Positions 35,711 through 45,115 of a stretch of DNA of 64,000 nt are shown here, in pieces (the first letter of the stretch is position 1; each line of letters starts with the position of its first letter). The stretch is from Veillonellales bacterium (GTDB taxonomy: Bacteria; Bacillota; Negativicutes; Veillonellales; Dialisteraceae): the NCBI GenBank assembly GCA_944390485.1, contig CALXPQ010000001.1, positions 62,001 to 126,000 of the forward strand. The letters are read 5' to 3'. A program made the translations under genes and the position numbers. Under the pieces are notes generated by a model. That model did not search any database. It worked only from the letters and a program-made list of their open reading frames with translations, and was not told where the DNA came from.

Positions 35711-38494
35711 ATGATGACAGATACCGAACAGCGCGCCGCCGCGAAAAAATTTGCCGCCTACTGGAAAGGGAAGGGCTATGAGAAAGGACAGAGCCAGCCC
35801 TTCTGGCTGTCTCTCCTTCGGGACGTGTACGGCGTAGCGGAACCCGAAGCGTACATCGAATTTGAAGACAAGGTCATGCTCGACCACACGAGCTTCATCG
35901 ACGGCATGATCCCCGCCACGCACGTCCTCATCGAGCAGAAAGAGCTCGGCAAGAATCTGCGCAAGGCCATCCCGCAGTCCGACGGCTCGCTCCTGTCGCC
36001 GTACCAGCAGGCCCTGCGCTACTCGGCGAACCTGCCCTACTCGAAGCGGCCCCGGTACATCGTGACGTGCAACTTCTCCTCCTTCCTCGTGTACGACATG
36101 GAGCATCCTCAGTCCGAGCCGGAAGAGATCCTGCTGGAAAATCTGCCGAAGGAATATTACCGGCTGAATTTCCTCGTGGATAGCGGGGACGACCACCTGA
36201 AAAAAGAGCTGGAAGTGTCCGTCGCCGCTGGCGACCTCGTGGGCCGCCTCTACGACGCACTCCTCAAAAAATATATCGACCCCGAAAAGGAAGAGACGCT
36301 GAAAAGCCTGAACGTGCTCTGCGTGCGCCTCGTCTTCTGCCTCTACGCGGAGGACGCGGGCATCTTCGGCGGGCGCGCCATGTTCCACGACTACCTCGAA
36401 GGCTTCCGCCCGGAAAACATGCGCACCGCCCTCATCGACCTCTTCCAGATGCTCGACACGAAAGAAGAAGACCGCGACCCCTACGAGAAAGAAGAGCTCC
36501 TCGCCTTTCCCTACGTGAACGGCGGCCTCTTCTCCGATGAGCACATCACCATCCCGCGTCTCGACGACGACATCCGCACCCTCCTCCTGGACGAATGCAG
36601 CGAAGGCTTCGACTGGAGCGAGATCAGCCCCACCATCTTCGGGGCCGTCTTCGAGAGCACCCTGAACCCGGAGACGCGCCGCCACGGCGGGATGCATTAC
36701 ACCTCCATCGAGAACATCCACAAAGTCATCGACCCGCTCTTCCTGACAGATCTGAAAAAGGAACTGGACCGCATCCTCCGGGAGCCGGCGAAGCGCACCC
36801 GCCACGCGCATCTCCGGGCGTATCAGGAAAAGCTGGCGGGCCTCCGCTTCCTCGACCCGGCGTGCGGCTCCGGGAATTTCCTCACCGAGACCTATCTTTC
36901 CCTCCGGCGGCTCGAGAACCGCGTCATCGATGAGCTCACCGGCGGGCAGATGGTGCTGGGCGAGCTGGCCAATCCCATCCGCGTCTCCATCAGCCAGTTT
37001 TACGGCATCGAGATCAACGACTTCGCCGTCACCGTCGCGAAGACCGCCCTCTGGATCGCCGAGAGCCAGATGATGAAAGAGACGGAAGCCATCGTTCACA
37101 TGGAGCTCGACTTCCTGCCCCTCAAGACGAATGCCTACATCCACGAAGGGAACGCTCTCCGCATAGACTGGGAGACCGTTGTCCCGACAGGGGAGCTTTC
37201 CTACATCATGGGTAATCCGCCATTCGTTGGCGGCATGTACATGAGTACTGAACAGAAAAAAGAAATTCGTGAATTATTTCCAAAAGTAAAAGGAGCAGGG
37301 GAATTTGATTATGTTACGGGGTGGTATAAAAAGGCTGTGGAATTTGCAGCGCCATTACAGGTAAAATGTGCTTTTGTATCAACAAACAGTATTTGTCAGG
37401 GAAGTCATGTAATTACTTTCTGGAAATATTTAATGACAACTTTTCCCATTCATATTGATTTTGCTTATGATACTTTTATCTGGGAAAGTGAATCAAAAAG
37501 CAAAGCAAGTGTCTATTGTGTGATTGTGGGATTTTCAGGACCTTTTAGTAAGGAAAATGAAAAACTTTTATTTGCAGATAATGGGAAGTACAAAAAATGC
37601 ATTCATATTAGTCCGTATTTGATGGATACACCGACAGTTTTTATTGATTCAAGAAGCACTCCATTATGTGATGTTCCTAAAATGCGATTTGGTAGCATGC
37701 CAAGAGATGGAGGGGGATTTATTCTTTCGGAGTCAGAAAAAGCTGAATTGATAGAAAAGGAACCGATAGCGGAGAAATGGATTCATTTATATCTTGGCGG
37801 GAATGAATTTATTAAAGGGAAAAAACGTTATTGTTTATGGTTAGTGAATGCGAATCCAGCAGAAATTAATAAATGTCCAAGTGTAAAAAAACGGATTGAA
37901 CAGGTAAGGGATATGCGTTTGGCATCTAAAGCGGCGGCCACTCGCAAATTTGCGGAAACACCGACGTTATTTTGCCAGATTGCTCAGCCGGATTGTGATT
38001 ATTTAATGGTACCGGAAACATCTTCGGAACGAAGACGGTATATCCCTATGGGATTTATGAGTAAGGATGTAATCGCAAGCAATGCGGCATATTTGATTCC
38101 TGGGGTAAATAAATTTCATTTTGGTGTTTTAACATCCAATGTGCATATGGCATGGATGCGCGTTGTCGCGGGACGGCTGAAAAGCGATTACCGGTATTCG
38201 AAGGATATCGTGTACAACAATTTCCCCTGGCCGGAGCCGGACGAGGCGCACCGCGCCGCCATCGAGCGGACCGCGCAGGGCATACTCGACGCGCGGGCGC
38301 GCTATCCCGACGCGAGCCTTGCTGACCTCTACGACGAGCTCACCATGCCGCCGGACCTGCGCCGCGCCCATCAGGAAAACGACAAGGCCGTCATGACCGC
38401 CTACGGGTGGAACTGGCGGGGCATGACCGAATCCGACTGCGTGGCCGAGCTCATGAAACTCTATCAGAAGCTCGCCGCCGCGGCGGACCGGTGA
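35711..38494 (+). CDS. MmeI-like single-chain restriction-modification enzyme (type IIL/IIG)
   Basis: 927 residues combining nuclease and methyltransferase. The N-terminal PD-(D/E)xK site is Asp64-x10-Glu75-Gln-Lys77 (in DGMIPATHVLIEQK), as in MmeI. A helical connector follows, then the gamma-class adenine methyltransferase: SAM motif LDPACGSGNFL at about 381 and catalytic NPPF at about 502. The target recognition region follows. Bases roughly 37190-38155 (residues about 494-815) are strikingly AT-rich, while both ends are GC-rich, so this part has been exchanged or acquired. The C-terminus is intact (NNFPWPEPDEAHRAAIE). Such enzymes methylate one strand and cut outside the site. The 8-bp repeat lies just upstream. 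Confidence 0.9.
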   Translation: MMTDTEQRAAAKKFAAYWKGKGYEKGQSQPFWLSLLRDVYGVAEPEAYIEFEDKVMLDHTSFIDGMIPATHVLIEQKELGKNLRKAIPQSDGSLLSPYQQALRYSANLPYSKRPRYIVTCNFSSFLVYDMEHPQSEPEEILLENLPKEYYRLNFLVDSGDDHLKKELEVSVAAGDLVGRLYDALLKKYIDPEKEETLKSLNVLCVRLVFCLYAEDAGIFGGRAMFHDYLEGFRPENMRTALIDLFQMLDTKEEDRDPYEKEELLAFPYVNGGLFSDEHITIPRLDDDIRTLLLDECSEGFDWSEISPTIFGAVFESTLNPETRRHGGMHYTSIENIHKVIDPLFLTDLKKELDRILREPAKRTRHAHLRAYQEKLAGLRFLDPACGSGNFLTETYLSLRRLENRVIDELTGGQMVLGELANPIRVSISQFYGIEINDFAVTVAKTALWIAESQMMKETEAIVHMELDFLPLKTNAYIHEGNALRIDWETVVPTGELSYIMGNPPFVGGMYMSTEQKKEIRELFPKVKGAGEFDYVTGWYKKAVEFAAPLQVKCAFVSTNSICQGSHVITFWKYLMTTFPIHIDFAYDTFIWESESKSKASVYCVIVGFSGPFSKENEKLLFADNGKYKKCIHISPYLMDTPTVFIDSRSTPLCDVPKMRFGSMPRDGGGFILSESEKAELIEKEPIAEKWIHLYLGGNEFIKGKKRYCLWLVNANPAEINKCPSVKKRIEQVRDMRLASKAAATRKFAETPTLFCQIAQPDCDYLMVPETSSERRRYIPMGFMSKDVIASNAAYLIPGVNKFHFGVLTSNVHMAWMRVVAGRLKSDYRYSKDIVYNNFPWPEPDEAHRAAIERTAQGILDARARYPDASLADLYDELTMPPDLRRAHQENDKAVMTAYGWNWRGMTESDCVAELMKLYQKLAAAADR

Positions 38495-38530
38495 GTTTTC
38501 CACAGCGTGGAAGGAAAGGAGGGGATGACC

Positions 38531-40060
38531 ATGGACAGGAAAGCCGTTCATGACTTTGCGGGACAGTTTCTGAGCGTCTATCGCGGGTCTTCGCCCGCGC
38601 TGCCGATTTCTTTTTATCTCAATGAAGCCTTCGGGGAGAGCTGCGAGCGGCTGGGCTTTGTCATGGATTGCGGCGAAGCGTTCATCCGGGCGTATTCGTC
38701 CCGCGCATTTTTCAAGGCGAAGGAGCTGGCGCTAAGAATCAACAGCATACACGATGCGGCGCTGCTCGGCTCGGCGATTTTTTCGAAATGGCGGTATCTC
38801 ACCCGCTGGTGCACCGATCCTTCCATGCAGGAGGAAGAAGAGGAGCGGTGGTTCATCCTCGCTTTTCTGCGTCTCGAGCAGCTCACGGCGGGACCGGAGG
38901 CACGTCCCTGTTTCCGCGGGCGGGTAAGAAAATTCTGCCTGACTTCGTCGGCGGGCGGCTTCCGGGCACGGACAGCCGGATACAAGGTCAGGGAACGGCT
39001 CACGGTGCACGAAGACGGCCGGGTGCGCCGCACGGAAATTTTCGAAGCGGAAGAACGCGGCGCGTATCGGAAAAAAAGAACAGAGTGGACGGTCTCGACA
39101 CGGCACAAATGGAAGCTGCTCTTCGCTGTGCTCACGCTCTTTGCACGGATTGACGCAGAGGAGAGGGGCTGGGGCGTGCTTGGGTTCGACTGCGGCAGAT
39201 GGAAAATCAAGCTCTGGAATCAGAATAGAGAGACGGTGGAGCACATCGGCTGCCTGTGGGCAGGGCTCGGCGCGGTGGATTTGTCCGAACTGGTGAGAGA
39301 GGCGCTCGGCCGTTCCGATTTGTGGGCCTTTGAGGAAAGAGGCAGGGAATGGGACCTGCGCCGTGTGGAGATGGTCTATTGCCCCGCGCAGGGCGAAGTG
39401 CCGGCGCCGTTCCGCAGGAACGCGCGGGACGGCATGGAACGGCTCACCGTAGACGGAGAGACCGATGCGATGACCTATGTCCGCTGTGCGGCCGGCGATA
39501 AACGGACCGTTACGCTGCGCGGAGGCGTGAAGGAGTGGCTGCGTCAGTGGGATGTGTACGCGCCGTTCCGGAAAAAGAACGGGACGCCGCCGGACACCGC
39601 GCCGGATGCCGTCCAGCCCGTGATCCTCGGAAACGCTTCACGGGCGGGCAGGCAGGGAACGTATCGGCTCACGGCGTATTACCGGGGCGCGCCGCAATCC
39701 GTATGGGAGGGACATTTCCAGGCAGACGAACTTCCGGAGGACTGGGAATCCTTTGCGGAAATGCTGTGCGAGGTCTTCGGCCGGGCTGTCTGCGGGCGTC
39801 TGCTCGACCCTGTGTGGTATACCTGGCGGCCGCGCCGGCCGGGGGAGTCCATCTACTGCCATGTGTCGTTCGAAGAGGGCGGGAAGCTGTACTGCTACCG
39901 CACGGAGGACGAGTCCATCCGGCCGGGTGACCGGGTCCTCGTGCCGGCGGGACCGGAGAACGAGACGAAGGCGGTCACGGTAGTCCGCGTGGAGTATGTG
40001 CGCCCGGAGGACGCGCCCTATCCGCCGGCGAAGACGAAGATCATCCTAGGGAAGGTCTGA
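38531..40060 (+). CDS. Unrecognised 509-aa protein downstream of the restriction enzyme
   Basis: Start ATG 38531 is chosen because AAGGAGGGG ends about seven bases before it; an ATG six bases earlier abuts that site. No known catalytic motif. The N-terminal half is helical and rich in aromatic and charged residues; a mid part reads RWKIKLWNQNRETVEHIGCLW. The C-terminal 75 residues (YCHVSFEEGGKLYCYRTED, RPGDRVLVPAGPENETKAV) form a small beta module I recall at the end of many hypothetical proteins in gut bacteria. It follows the restriction gene by 36 bases on the same strand, so an accessory role is possible but unproven. Followed by the serS leader. Confidence 0.6.
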   Translation: MDRKAVHDFAGQFLSVYRGSSPALPISFYLNEAFGESCERLGFVMDCGEAFIRAYSSRAFFKAKELALRINSIHDAALLGSAIFSKWRYLTRWCTDPSMQEEEEERWFILAFLRLEQLTAGPEARPCFRGRVRKFCLTSSAGGFRARTAGYKVRERLTVHEDGRVRRTEIFEAEERGAYRKKRTEWTVSTRHKWKLLFAVLTLFARIDAEERGWGVLGFDCGRWKIKLWNQNRETVEHIGCLWAGLGAVDLSELVREALGRSDLWAFEERGREWDLRRVEMVYCPAQGEVPAPFRRNARDGMERLTVDGETDAMTYVRCAAGDKRTVTLRGGVKEWLRQWDVYAPFRKKNGTPPDTAPDAVQPVILGNASRAGRQGTYRLTAYYRGAPQSVWEGHFQADELPEDWESFAEMLCEVFGRAVCGRLLDPVWYTWRPRRPGESIYCHVSFEEGGKLYCYRTEDESIRPGDRVLVPAGPENETKAVTVVRVEYVRPEDAPYPPAKTKIILGKV

Positions 40061-40085
40061 TGAACGGGACGCCGGCCGGCGGGTG

Positions 40086-40114
40086 TTGCCAAACCGCAGG
40101 GAAATGGCTATAAT
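40086..40114 (+). promoter_or_regulatory. Promoter of serS
   Basis: TTGCCA, 17-base spacer, TATAAT. The transcript begins about 40121 and enters the T-box leader. Confidence 0.75.
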
Positions 40115-40120
40115 GAATGC

Positions 40121-40332
40121 AACGCAGAGAAGGAGAAAATCTTCTGTCAGAACCTGTCAGAGAGCAGGCGGCCGGTGCGAGCCTGCAGGGAAGGGAGAAG
40201 TTTCCGCTCCGGAGCGGCCGGCGATGAGCCGGACGGGGTATCCGATATCGTACACAGAGCTGGCAGAAATGCAATTTGGGTGGCACCGCGAAGTCTTTCG
40301 TCCCTTGGGAAGAAAGACTTTTTTTGCGGCCG
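40121..40332 (+). promoter_or_regulatory. T-box leader, serine specific, upstream of serS
   Basis: T-box core TTGGGTGGCACCGCGAA at 40276-40292, then a terminator AAGTCTTTCGTCCC/GGGAAGAAAGACTT with a T run (40291-40327). The 5' part has AGAGAG and the hairpin CAGGC/GCCTG with GGTG in its loop, typical of stem I. TCC at 40208-40210 sits in the position matching the proposed specifiers of the trp and thrS leaders, fitting serine. Uncharged tRNA-Ser would promote readthrough into serS. Confidence 0.88.
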
Positions 40333-40364
40333 CCGGACAATTTTGAAACAGAGGGGCGAATACG

Positions 40365-41669
40365 ATGCTGGACATGAAATTCATCAGAGAACATGCGGAC
40401 GAGGTCAAAGAGAACCTGAAGAACCGACACAACCCGTTCGATCTGGACGAAGTGCTGAAGCTGGACGAGGCGCGCCGCGCGCTGCTGCAGCAGACGGAGG
40501 CGCTGAAGAGCCAGCGCAACGCGGAGACGAAGAAGATCGCCATGGCGAAGAAGAACGGCGAAGACGCGTCGGCCGCCATCGCGGAAATGAAGGAAGTGGG
40601 GGATAAGATCGCCGCCATCGATGCGGAGCTGAAGGAGACGGAAGACCGGCTTCACGCGCTGCTCCTCCGCATCCCGAACATGACGGACAAGACGGTGCCG
40701 GTCGGCAAGGACGACAGCGAGAATCCGGAAGTCCGCCGCTGGGGCGAGATCCCGACGTTCGATTTCCCCATCAAGGCGCATTATGAACTGGGCGAAGAGC
40801 TGGGCATCCTCGATTCCGAACGGGCGGGAAAGGTCTCCGGCGCGCGGTTCTATTTCTATCTCGGCGCGGCGGCCCGTCTGGAACGCGCCATCTACAACCT
40901 GATGCTCGACATGCACACGCAGGAGAACGACTACACGGAAGTCATCCCGCCGTACATCATCAACGGCACGTCCATGACCGGCACGGGCCAGCTCCCGAAG
41001 TTCGCCGAAGACATGTACAAGGTGGAAGGGGAAGACATGTACATGACCCCGACGGCGGAAGTGCCGCTCACGAACTATTTCGCCGGGGAGATCCTCGATG
41101 GGAAAGACCTGCCGGTCCATGTGACGGCCTTCACCCCGTGCTTCCGCAAGGAGGCGGGCTCCGCGGGCAAGGATACGCGCGGCCTCATCCGCCAGCATCA
41201 GTTCCACAAGGTGGAAATGGTGAAGTACTGCAAGCCGGAAGACAGCTGGGATGAGCTGGAAAGCCTCACCGCCGAAGCGGAGCGGGTGCTCCAGCGCCTT
41301 GGCCTGCCGTACCATGTGGTGTGCCTCTGCACGGGCGACATCGGCTTCTCCTCCGCGAAGACCTACGATCTGGAAGTGTGGATGCCGGCGCAGAACAAGT
41401 ACCGCGAGATCTCTTCCTGCTCGAACTGCCTCGACTTCCAGGCGCGCCGCGCGAACATCCGCTTCCGCCGCCATCCGGGCGACAAGCCGGAATTCGTGCA
41501 CACGCTGAACGGCTCCGGCCTCGCCGTGGGCCGCACGGTAGCCGCCATCATGGAAAACTACCAGCAGGCAGACGGCTCCATCGTGATCCCGGAAGCGCTC
41601 CGTCCGTACATGGGCGGCCAGACGGTCATCACGAAGCGCGAAGGCTTCAAGAGCTCTAAAGGCGAATAA
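40365..41669 (+). CDS. serS: Serine-tRNA ligase
   Basis: Class II aminoacyl-tRNA synthetase, 434 residues. The N-terminal coiled-coil arm (about 30-100) binds the long variable arm of tRNA-Ser. Motif 2 is [25 protein letters not shown] and motif 3 lies in [20 protein letters not shown]. The start at 40365 follows GAGGGG. The gene is controlled by the T-box leader in front and closed by a terminator. Confidence 0.97.
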   Translation: MLDMKFIREHADEVKENLKNRHNPFDLDEVLKLDEARRALLQQTEALKSQRNAETKKIAMAKKNGEDASAAIAEMKEVGDKIAAIDAELKETEDRLHALLLRIPNMTDKTVPVGKDDSENPEVRRWGEIPTFDFPIKAHYELGEELGILDSERAGKVSGARFYFYLGAAARLERAIYNLMLDMHTQENDYTEVIPPYIINGTSMTGTGQLPKFAEDMYKVEGEDMYMTPTAEVPLTNYFAGEILDGKDLPVHVTAFTPCFRKEAGSAGKDTRGLIRQHQFHKVEMVKYCKPEDSWDELESLTAEAERVLQRLGLPYHVVCLCTGDIGFSSAKTYDLEVWMPAQNKYREISSCSNCLDFQARRANIRFRRHPGDKPEFVHTLNGSGLAVGRTVAAIMENYQQADGSIVIPEALRPYMGGQTVITKREGFKSSKGE

Positions 41670-41680
41670 GACGCAGTGAA

Positions 41681-41713
41681 AAAAGGGCAGTGCATGGGAC
41701 ACTGTCCTTTTTC
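41681..41713 (+). terminator. Terminator after serS
   Basis: AAAAAGGGCAGTG/CACTGTCCTTTTT stem (one G-T pair), seven-base loop, T run. Confidence 0.85.
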
Positions 41714-41814
41714 CTGAGCGGCGGAGGCCCGGGAAATTAACGGGAATTTTACAGACAGCCCGCGGGGGCTGTGGTAGAATAAAAAATATATGTTTTGGCA
41801 GGAGGTGAATCTGT

Positions 41815-42186
41815 TTGAACGAGCTTGTCGGTTTTGTGGAGATGTTCTGGCCTTTCCTGGTGCTCATCGCGGTCTTCTATGTCTTTATGTACCGGCCGCA
41901 GAAGAAGCAGGAAAAGGAGCGGAACGCGTTCCTCAGCTCGCTGAAAAAAGGAGATCACGTGATCACTGCCGGCGGCATCTACGGCACCATCCGGTCCATC
42001 CGGGACAATACGGCGATGCTGGAGATCGCGCCGAAGGTGGTCATCACCATCGATAAGGCATCCGTCATGAGAAGCGCGGACGCGGCCGCAGAGGAAAAGC
42101 CTGCGGAGAAGCCGGAGAAGAAGTCCGGCGAAGAAAACGCGGAAGAAGCGGAAAAGGCGGATGAATCCGGAGAGGAAAAGGCATGA
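41815..42186 (+). CDS. yajC: Preprotein translocase subunit YajC
   Basis: Small membrane partner of SecDF. 123 residues from TTG 41815, supported by GGAGGTGA about seven bases upstream. One membrane helix (FWPFLVLIAVFYVFMYRPQKKQ) is followed by the YajC core LKKGDHVITAGGIYGTIRSI. The C-terminal 35 residues are a Lys/Glu-rich tail (EKPAEKPEKKSGEE). First of yajC, formyl-THF cyclo-ligase, secD, secF with overlaps; a weak -10-like TAGAAT sits at 41775. Confidence 0.93.
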   Translation: MNELVGFVEMFWPFLVLIAVFYVFMYRPQKKQEKERNAFLSSLKKGDHVITAGGIYGTIRSIRDNTAMLEIAPKVVITIDKASVMRSADAAAEEKPAEKPEKKSGEENAEEAEKADESGEEKA

Positions 42187-42770
42187 GCCCGGCCTCCGGA
42201 GAGAAAAAAGCGCTGCGGCAGAAGATACTCGCCCTCCGGCGGGCTCTTTCTGCTGAGGAGACGGCGGTGATGGCCCGCGGCCTGACGGAGCGGGTGCTGG
42301 CGCTTCCCGCGTACCGGGCGGCGCGGCGCCTCCTGGCGTACCTGGCCCTCCCCGGCGAAGCGGACCTGGACGGCGTGATCCGGCAGGCCCTCGCCGACGG
42401 GAAGGAAGTGTACGTGCCGGTGTGCCTGCCGGAACGGGCCATGACGGCGGGACGGCTCCTCGACATGGAGCATTTCACGGAAGGCCCGTACGGGCTCCGG
42501 GATCTGCCGCCGGGCTATGAGACGGCGGAGCCGGAGGCGATGGATCTGGTGCTGGTGCCGGCGGTCGCCTGCGACGGCGAAGGGCACCGGCTCGGCCACG
42601 GCGCCGGCTACTATGACCGGTATCTCCCCCGCGTGGCGGAGGAGCGGCGGATCGCGGCGCTCTGGGATTTCCAGATCGTCCCGTTGGTGCCGGCGGATGA
42701 ATTTGACCAGCGCATGGGTGGCTTCGTCACGGAAAAGCGGACGGTGTCCATACGCGCTGAAAGGGTGTGA
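42183..42770 (+). CDS. 5-formyltetrahydrofolate cyclo-ligase
   Basis: Recycles 5-formyl-THF to 5,10-methenyl-THF using ATP. 195 residues, start overlapping yajC by ATGA. The N-terminal helix has KKALRQKILALRRALS and the signature near the end is DGEGHRLGHGAGYYDRYL. It is inserted between yajC and secD, so it is cotranscribed with the secretion genes. Confidence 0.92.
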   Translation: MSPASGEKKALRQKILALRRALSAEETAVMARGLTERVLALPAYRAARRLLAYLALPGEADLDGVIRQALADGKEVYVPVCLPERAMTAGRLLDMEHFTEGPYGLRDLPPGYETAEPEAMDLVLVPAVACDGEGHRLGHGAGYYDRYLPRVAEERRIAALWDFQIVPLVPADEFDQRMGGFVTEKRTVSIRAERV

Positions 42771-42774
42771 AGTT

Positions 42775-44025
42775 TTGAAAGACAATGGAAAGAAGGCGAG
42801 TGTCCGCACAGGGGCGCTCGTCCGGTTCTGGGTGGTGATCGGCGCGATCATCGCCGTATTCTGCGCGACCATCGGCGGACTGGCGGGCAGTATCCGCCAG
42901 GGGCTCGACCTGCAGGGCGGCACGCACATCGTCATGCAGGCGGAGGACACCGAGCAGAACGCGGTGACGCAGGAGGCCATAACGCAGGTCATCGCCATCA
43001 TGCAGCAGCGCATCAATGAGATGGGCCTCACGGAACCGCTGATCCAGCAGGAAGGGGCGAACCGCATCATCATCGAGCTGCCGGGCGAGAAGGACCCGCA
43101 GCGCGCCATCGATACGATCGGCAAGACGGCCGTGCTGGAATTCAAGGATGAAGAAGGCAATACAGCGCTCACTGGGGAAGACCTGCGGGACGCGCGAGAA
43201 CAGATGGATCAGGGCAAGAACCCGGTGGTCGCGCTGGAATTCACCGAAGAGGGCGGCGACAAATTCGCGGCGCTCACGGAAGCGAACATCGGCCGGCACA
43301 TCGGCATCTATCTGGACGGCGAGCTCCTCACGGACCCGGTGGTGAATGAAGCCATCACGGGCGGGCGCGCGGTCATCACGGGCCAGCGCACGCTGGATGA
43401 GGCGAAGGATCTGGCCATCCTCCTCCGGAGCGGCGCGCTCCCGGTGAAGATGTCCGTCATGGAAGTGCGGACGGTCGGCCCGACGCTCGGGCAGGACTCG
43501 AAAGATAAATCAGTCACGGCCTTCACCATCGGTCTCTCGCTGGTGGTGCTCTTCATGCTCGCCATGTACCGCATGGCCGGTTTCGTGGCGGACGTGGCGC
43601 TCCTCGTATACGTGCTGATCCTGCTGGGCATCCTGTACGGGCTCTCGGCGACGCTCACGCTCCCGAGCATCGCCGGCATCATCCTGTCCATAGGCATGGC
43701 GGTCGATGCGAATATCCTGATCTTCGAACGGTTCAAGGAAGAGATCGCCTCCGGCAAGATCCTCCGGCTGGCCATCCAGGCGGGCTTCAAGCGCGCCTTC
43801 ACGACGATCTTCGACGCGAATATGACGGTCATCATCACGTCGGCGATCCTCTTCTTCCTGGGCAGCGGCACGGTGAAGGGCTTTGCCTTCACGCTGGGCC
43901 TCGGCGTCGCGGTGAGCATGTTCACCGCCATCACCGTGAGCCGGACGCTCCTCATGTTCCTCATCGACGCATCGTGGATCCATAACCCCTGGTGGTTCGG
44001 CGGCAAAAGGGGGTATGACAGATGA
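42775..44025 (+). CDS. secD: Protein translocase subunit SecD
   Basis: Uses the proton gradient to help pull proteins out of SecYEG. 416 residues from TTG 42775, four bases after the upstream stop, with AAGGGTGTGA acting as ribosome site; this start gives the expected short cytoplasmic N-terminus before the first helix. Motifs: GLDLQGGTHIVM, QRINEMGLTEPLIQQEG, LRSGALPVKM and the C-terminal helices with GMAVDANILIFERFKEE. Compact like other SecD proteins encoded next to a separate secF. Overlaps secF by ATGA. Confidence 0.94.
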   Translation: MKDNGKKASVRTGALVRFWVVIGAIIAVFCATIGGLAGSIRQGLDLQGGTHIVMQAEDTEQNAVTQEAITQVIAIMQQRINEMGLTEPLIQQEGANRIIIELPGEKDPQRAIDTIGKTAVLEFKDEEGNTALTGEDLRDAREQMDQGKNPVVALEFTEEGGDKFAALTEANIGRHIGIYLDGELLTDPVVNEAITGGRAVITGQRTLDEAKDLAILLRSGALPVKMSVMEVRTVGPTLGQDSKDKSVTAFTIGLSLVVLFMLAMYRMAGFVADVALLVYVLILLGILYGLSATLTLPSIAGIILSIGMAVDANILIFERFKEEIASGKILRLAIQAGFKRAFTTIFDANMTVIITSAILFFLGSGTVKGFAFTLGLGVAVSMFTAITVSRTLLMFLIDASWIHNPWWFGGKRGYDR

Positions 44026-44942
44026 AACATTTCAACGTAGTGCGCCATTTCAAATACTGGTTCGCGCTGTCAGGATTCCTCGTCATCATTTCTCTGGCGT
44101 CCATCCTCATGAACGGATTCAATTTCGGGATCGACTTCACGGGGGGCACCATCCTCGACGTGTCGTACCAGCAGCCGGTGACGGTGGCGGACGTGCGCGA
44201 CGGGCTGGCGAAGCGCGGCCTCGAGACGAGCGTCATCCAGCTCTCCGGCGACGCGCAGGAGGAGTCGGGACGGAACGTCATCATCCGCACGCGGAACCTC
44301 TCTGCGGAGGAATCGCAGCAGGTCGTGGCGGATATCAGCCTGCCGGATAATCCGGCGGAAATGAACCGCATCGAGACGGTGGGCGCGGTCATCGGCTCGG
44401 AAGTGACGAAGAACACACTCCTCAATGTGGTGCTGTCCTTCGGCTTCCTCATCGCGTACATGTCGTTCCGGTTCGAACACCGCATCGCCATCTCGGCGAT
44501 CACCGCCATCTGCCATGATATCCTCATGGTGCTCGGCATCTTCGCGTTTTTCCAGCTGGAGATCGACGGGTCGTTCCTCGCGGCCATCCTGACGGTCCTG
44601 GGCTACTCCATGAATGAGTCGGTGGTCATCTTCGACCGCATCCGCGAGAATCTCCACACGCACCGGAAGACGGACAGCTACGAGGTGCTGGCGAACGACT
44701 CCATCCGGCAGACCATCCGCCGGAGCTGCTACACCCTGACGACGACCATGTTCGCCGTGGCGTCACTCTATTTCTTCGGCGGCGACACCACGAAGAATTT
44801 CGCTCTCGTCATGATGATCGGCTTCATCAGCGGCGCGTATTCTTCCATCTGCGTGGCCACGTCCATCTGGGTGAAGTGGCACGAGCACGGCCACAGCGCG
44901 CGGAACGCGAACCTCCACAAGGCGGACGCGGAAAACGCATAA
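44022..44942 (+). CDS. secF: Protein translocase subunit SecF
   Basis: Partner of SecD. 306 residues with six helices. [20 protein letters not shown] is the SecF signature after the first helix, and [17 protein letters not shown] the conserved helix-4 motif. Start overlaps secD. Followed by a strong terminator. Confidence 0.95.
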   Translation: MKHFNVVRHFKYWFALSGFLVIISLASILMNGFNFGIDFTGGTILDVSYQQPVTVADVRDGLAKRGLETSVIQLSGDAQEESGRNVIIRTRNLSAEESQQVVADISLPDNPAEMNRIETVGAVIGSEVTKNTLLNVVLSFGFLIAYMSFRFEHRIAISAITAICHDILMVLGIFAFFQLEIDGSFLAAILTVLGYSMNESVVIFDRIRENLHTHRKTDSYEVLANDSIRQTIRRSCYTLTTTMFAVASLYFFGGDTTKNFALVMMIGFISGAYSSICVATSIWVKWHEHGHSARNANLHKADAENA

Positions 44943-44955
44943 GGAATATTTTCAT

Positions 44956-44989
44956 GAGCTCTGATGCTTCGCATCGGGGCTCTTTTTTT
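44956..44989 (+). terminator. Terminator after secF
   Basis: A two-part stem GAGC/GCTC and GATGC/GCATC with a TTC loop, followed by seven T. Confidence 0.85.
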
Positions 44990-45115
44990 CATGTGGACAG
45001 CGGGCCGCGGCCGTGCAATTTCCGGCGGGGCAGGTTACAATACAGGCAGGCAGAGGCGTCCGGGGCAGTCCGGAGCCGTGCCGGTGGGCCGGAGGCGGCC
45101 CGGAAAAGAGGAACC

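Noticed and set aside
40081-40346. An open frame across the serS leader
   Set aside because: It overlaps the promoter, T-box and terminator and has no coding character.
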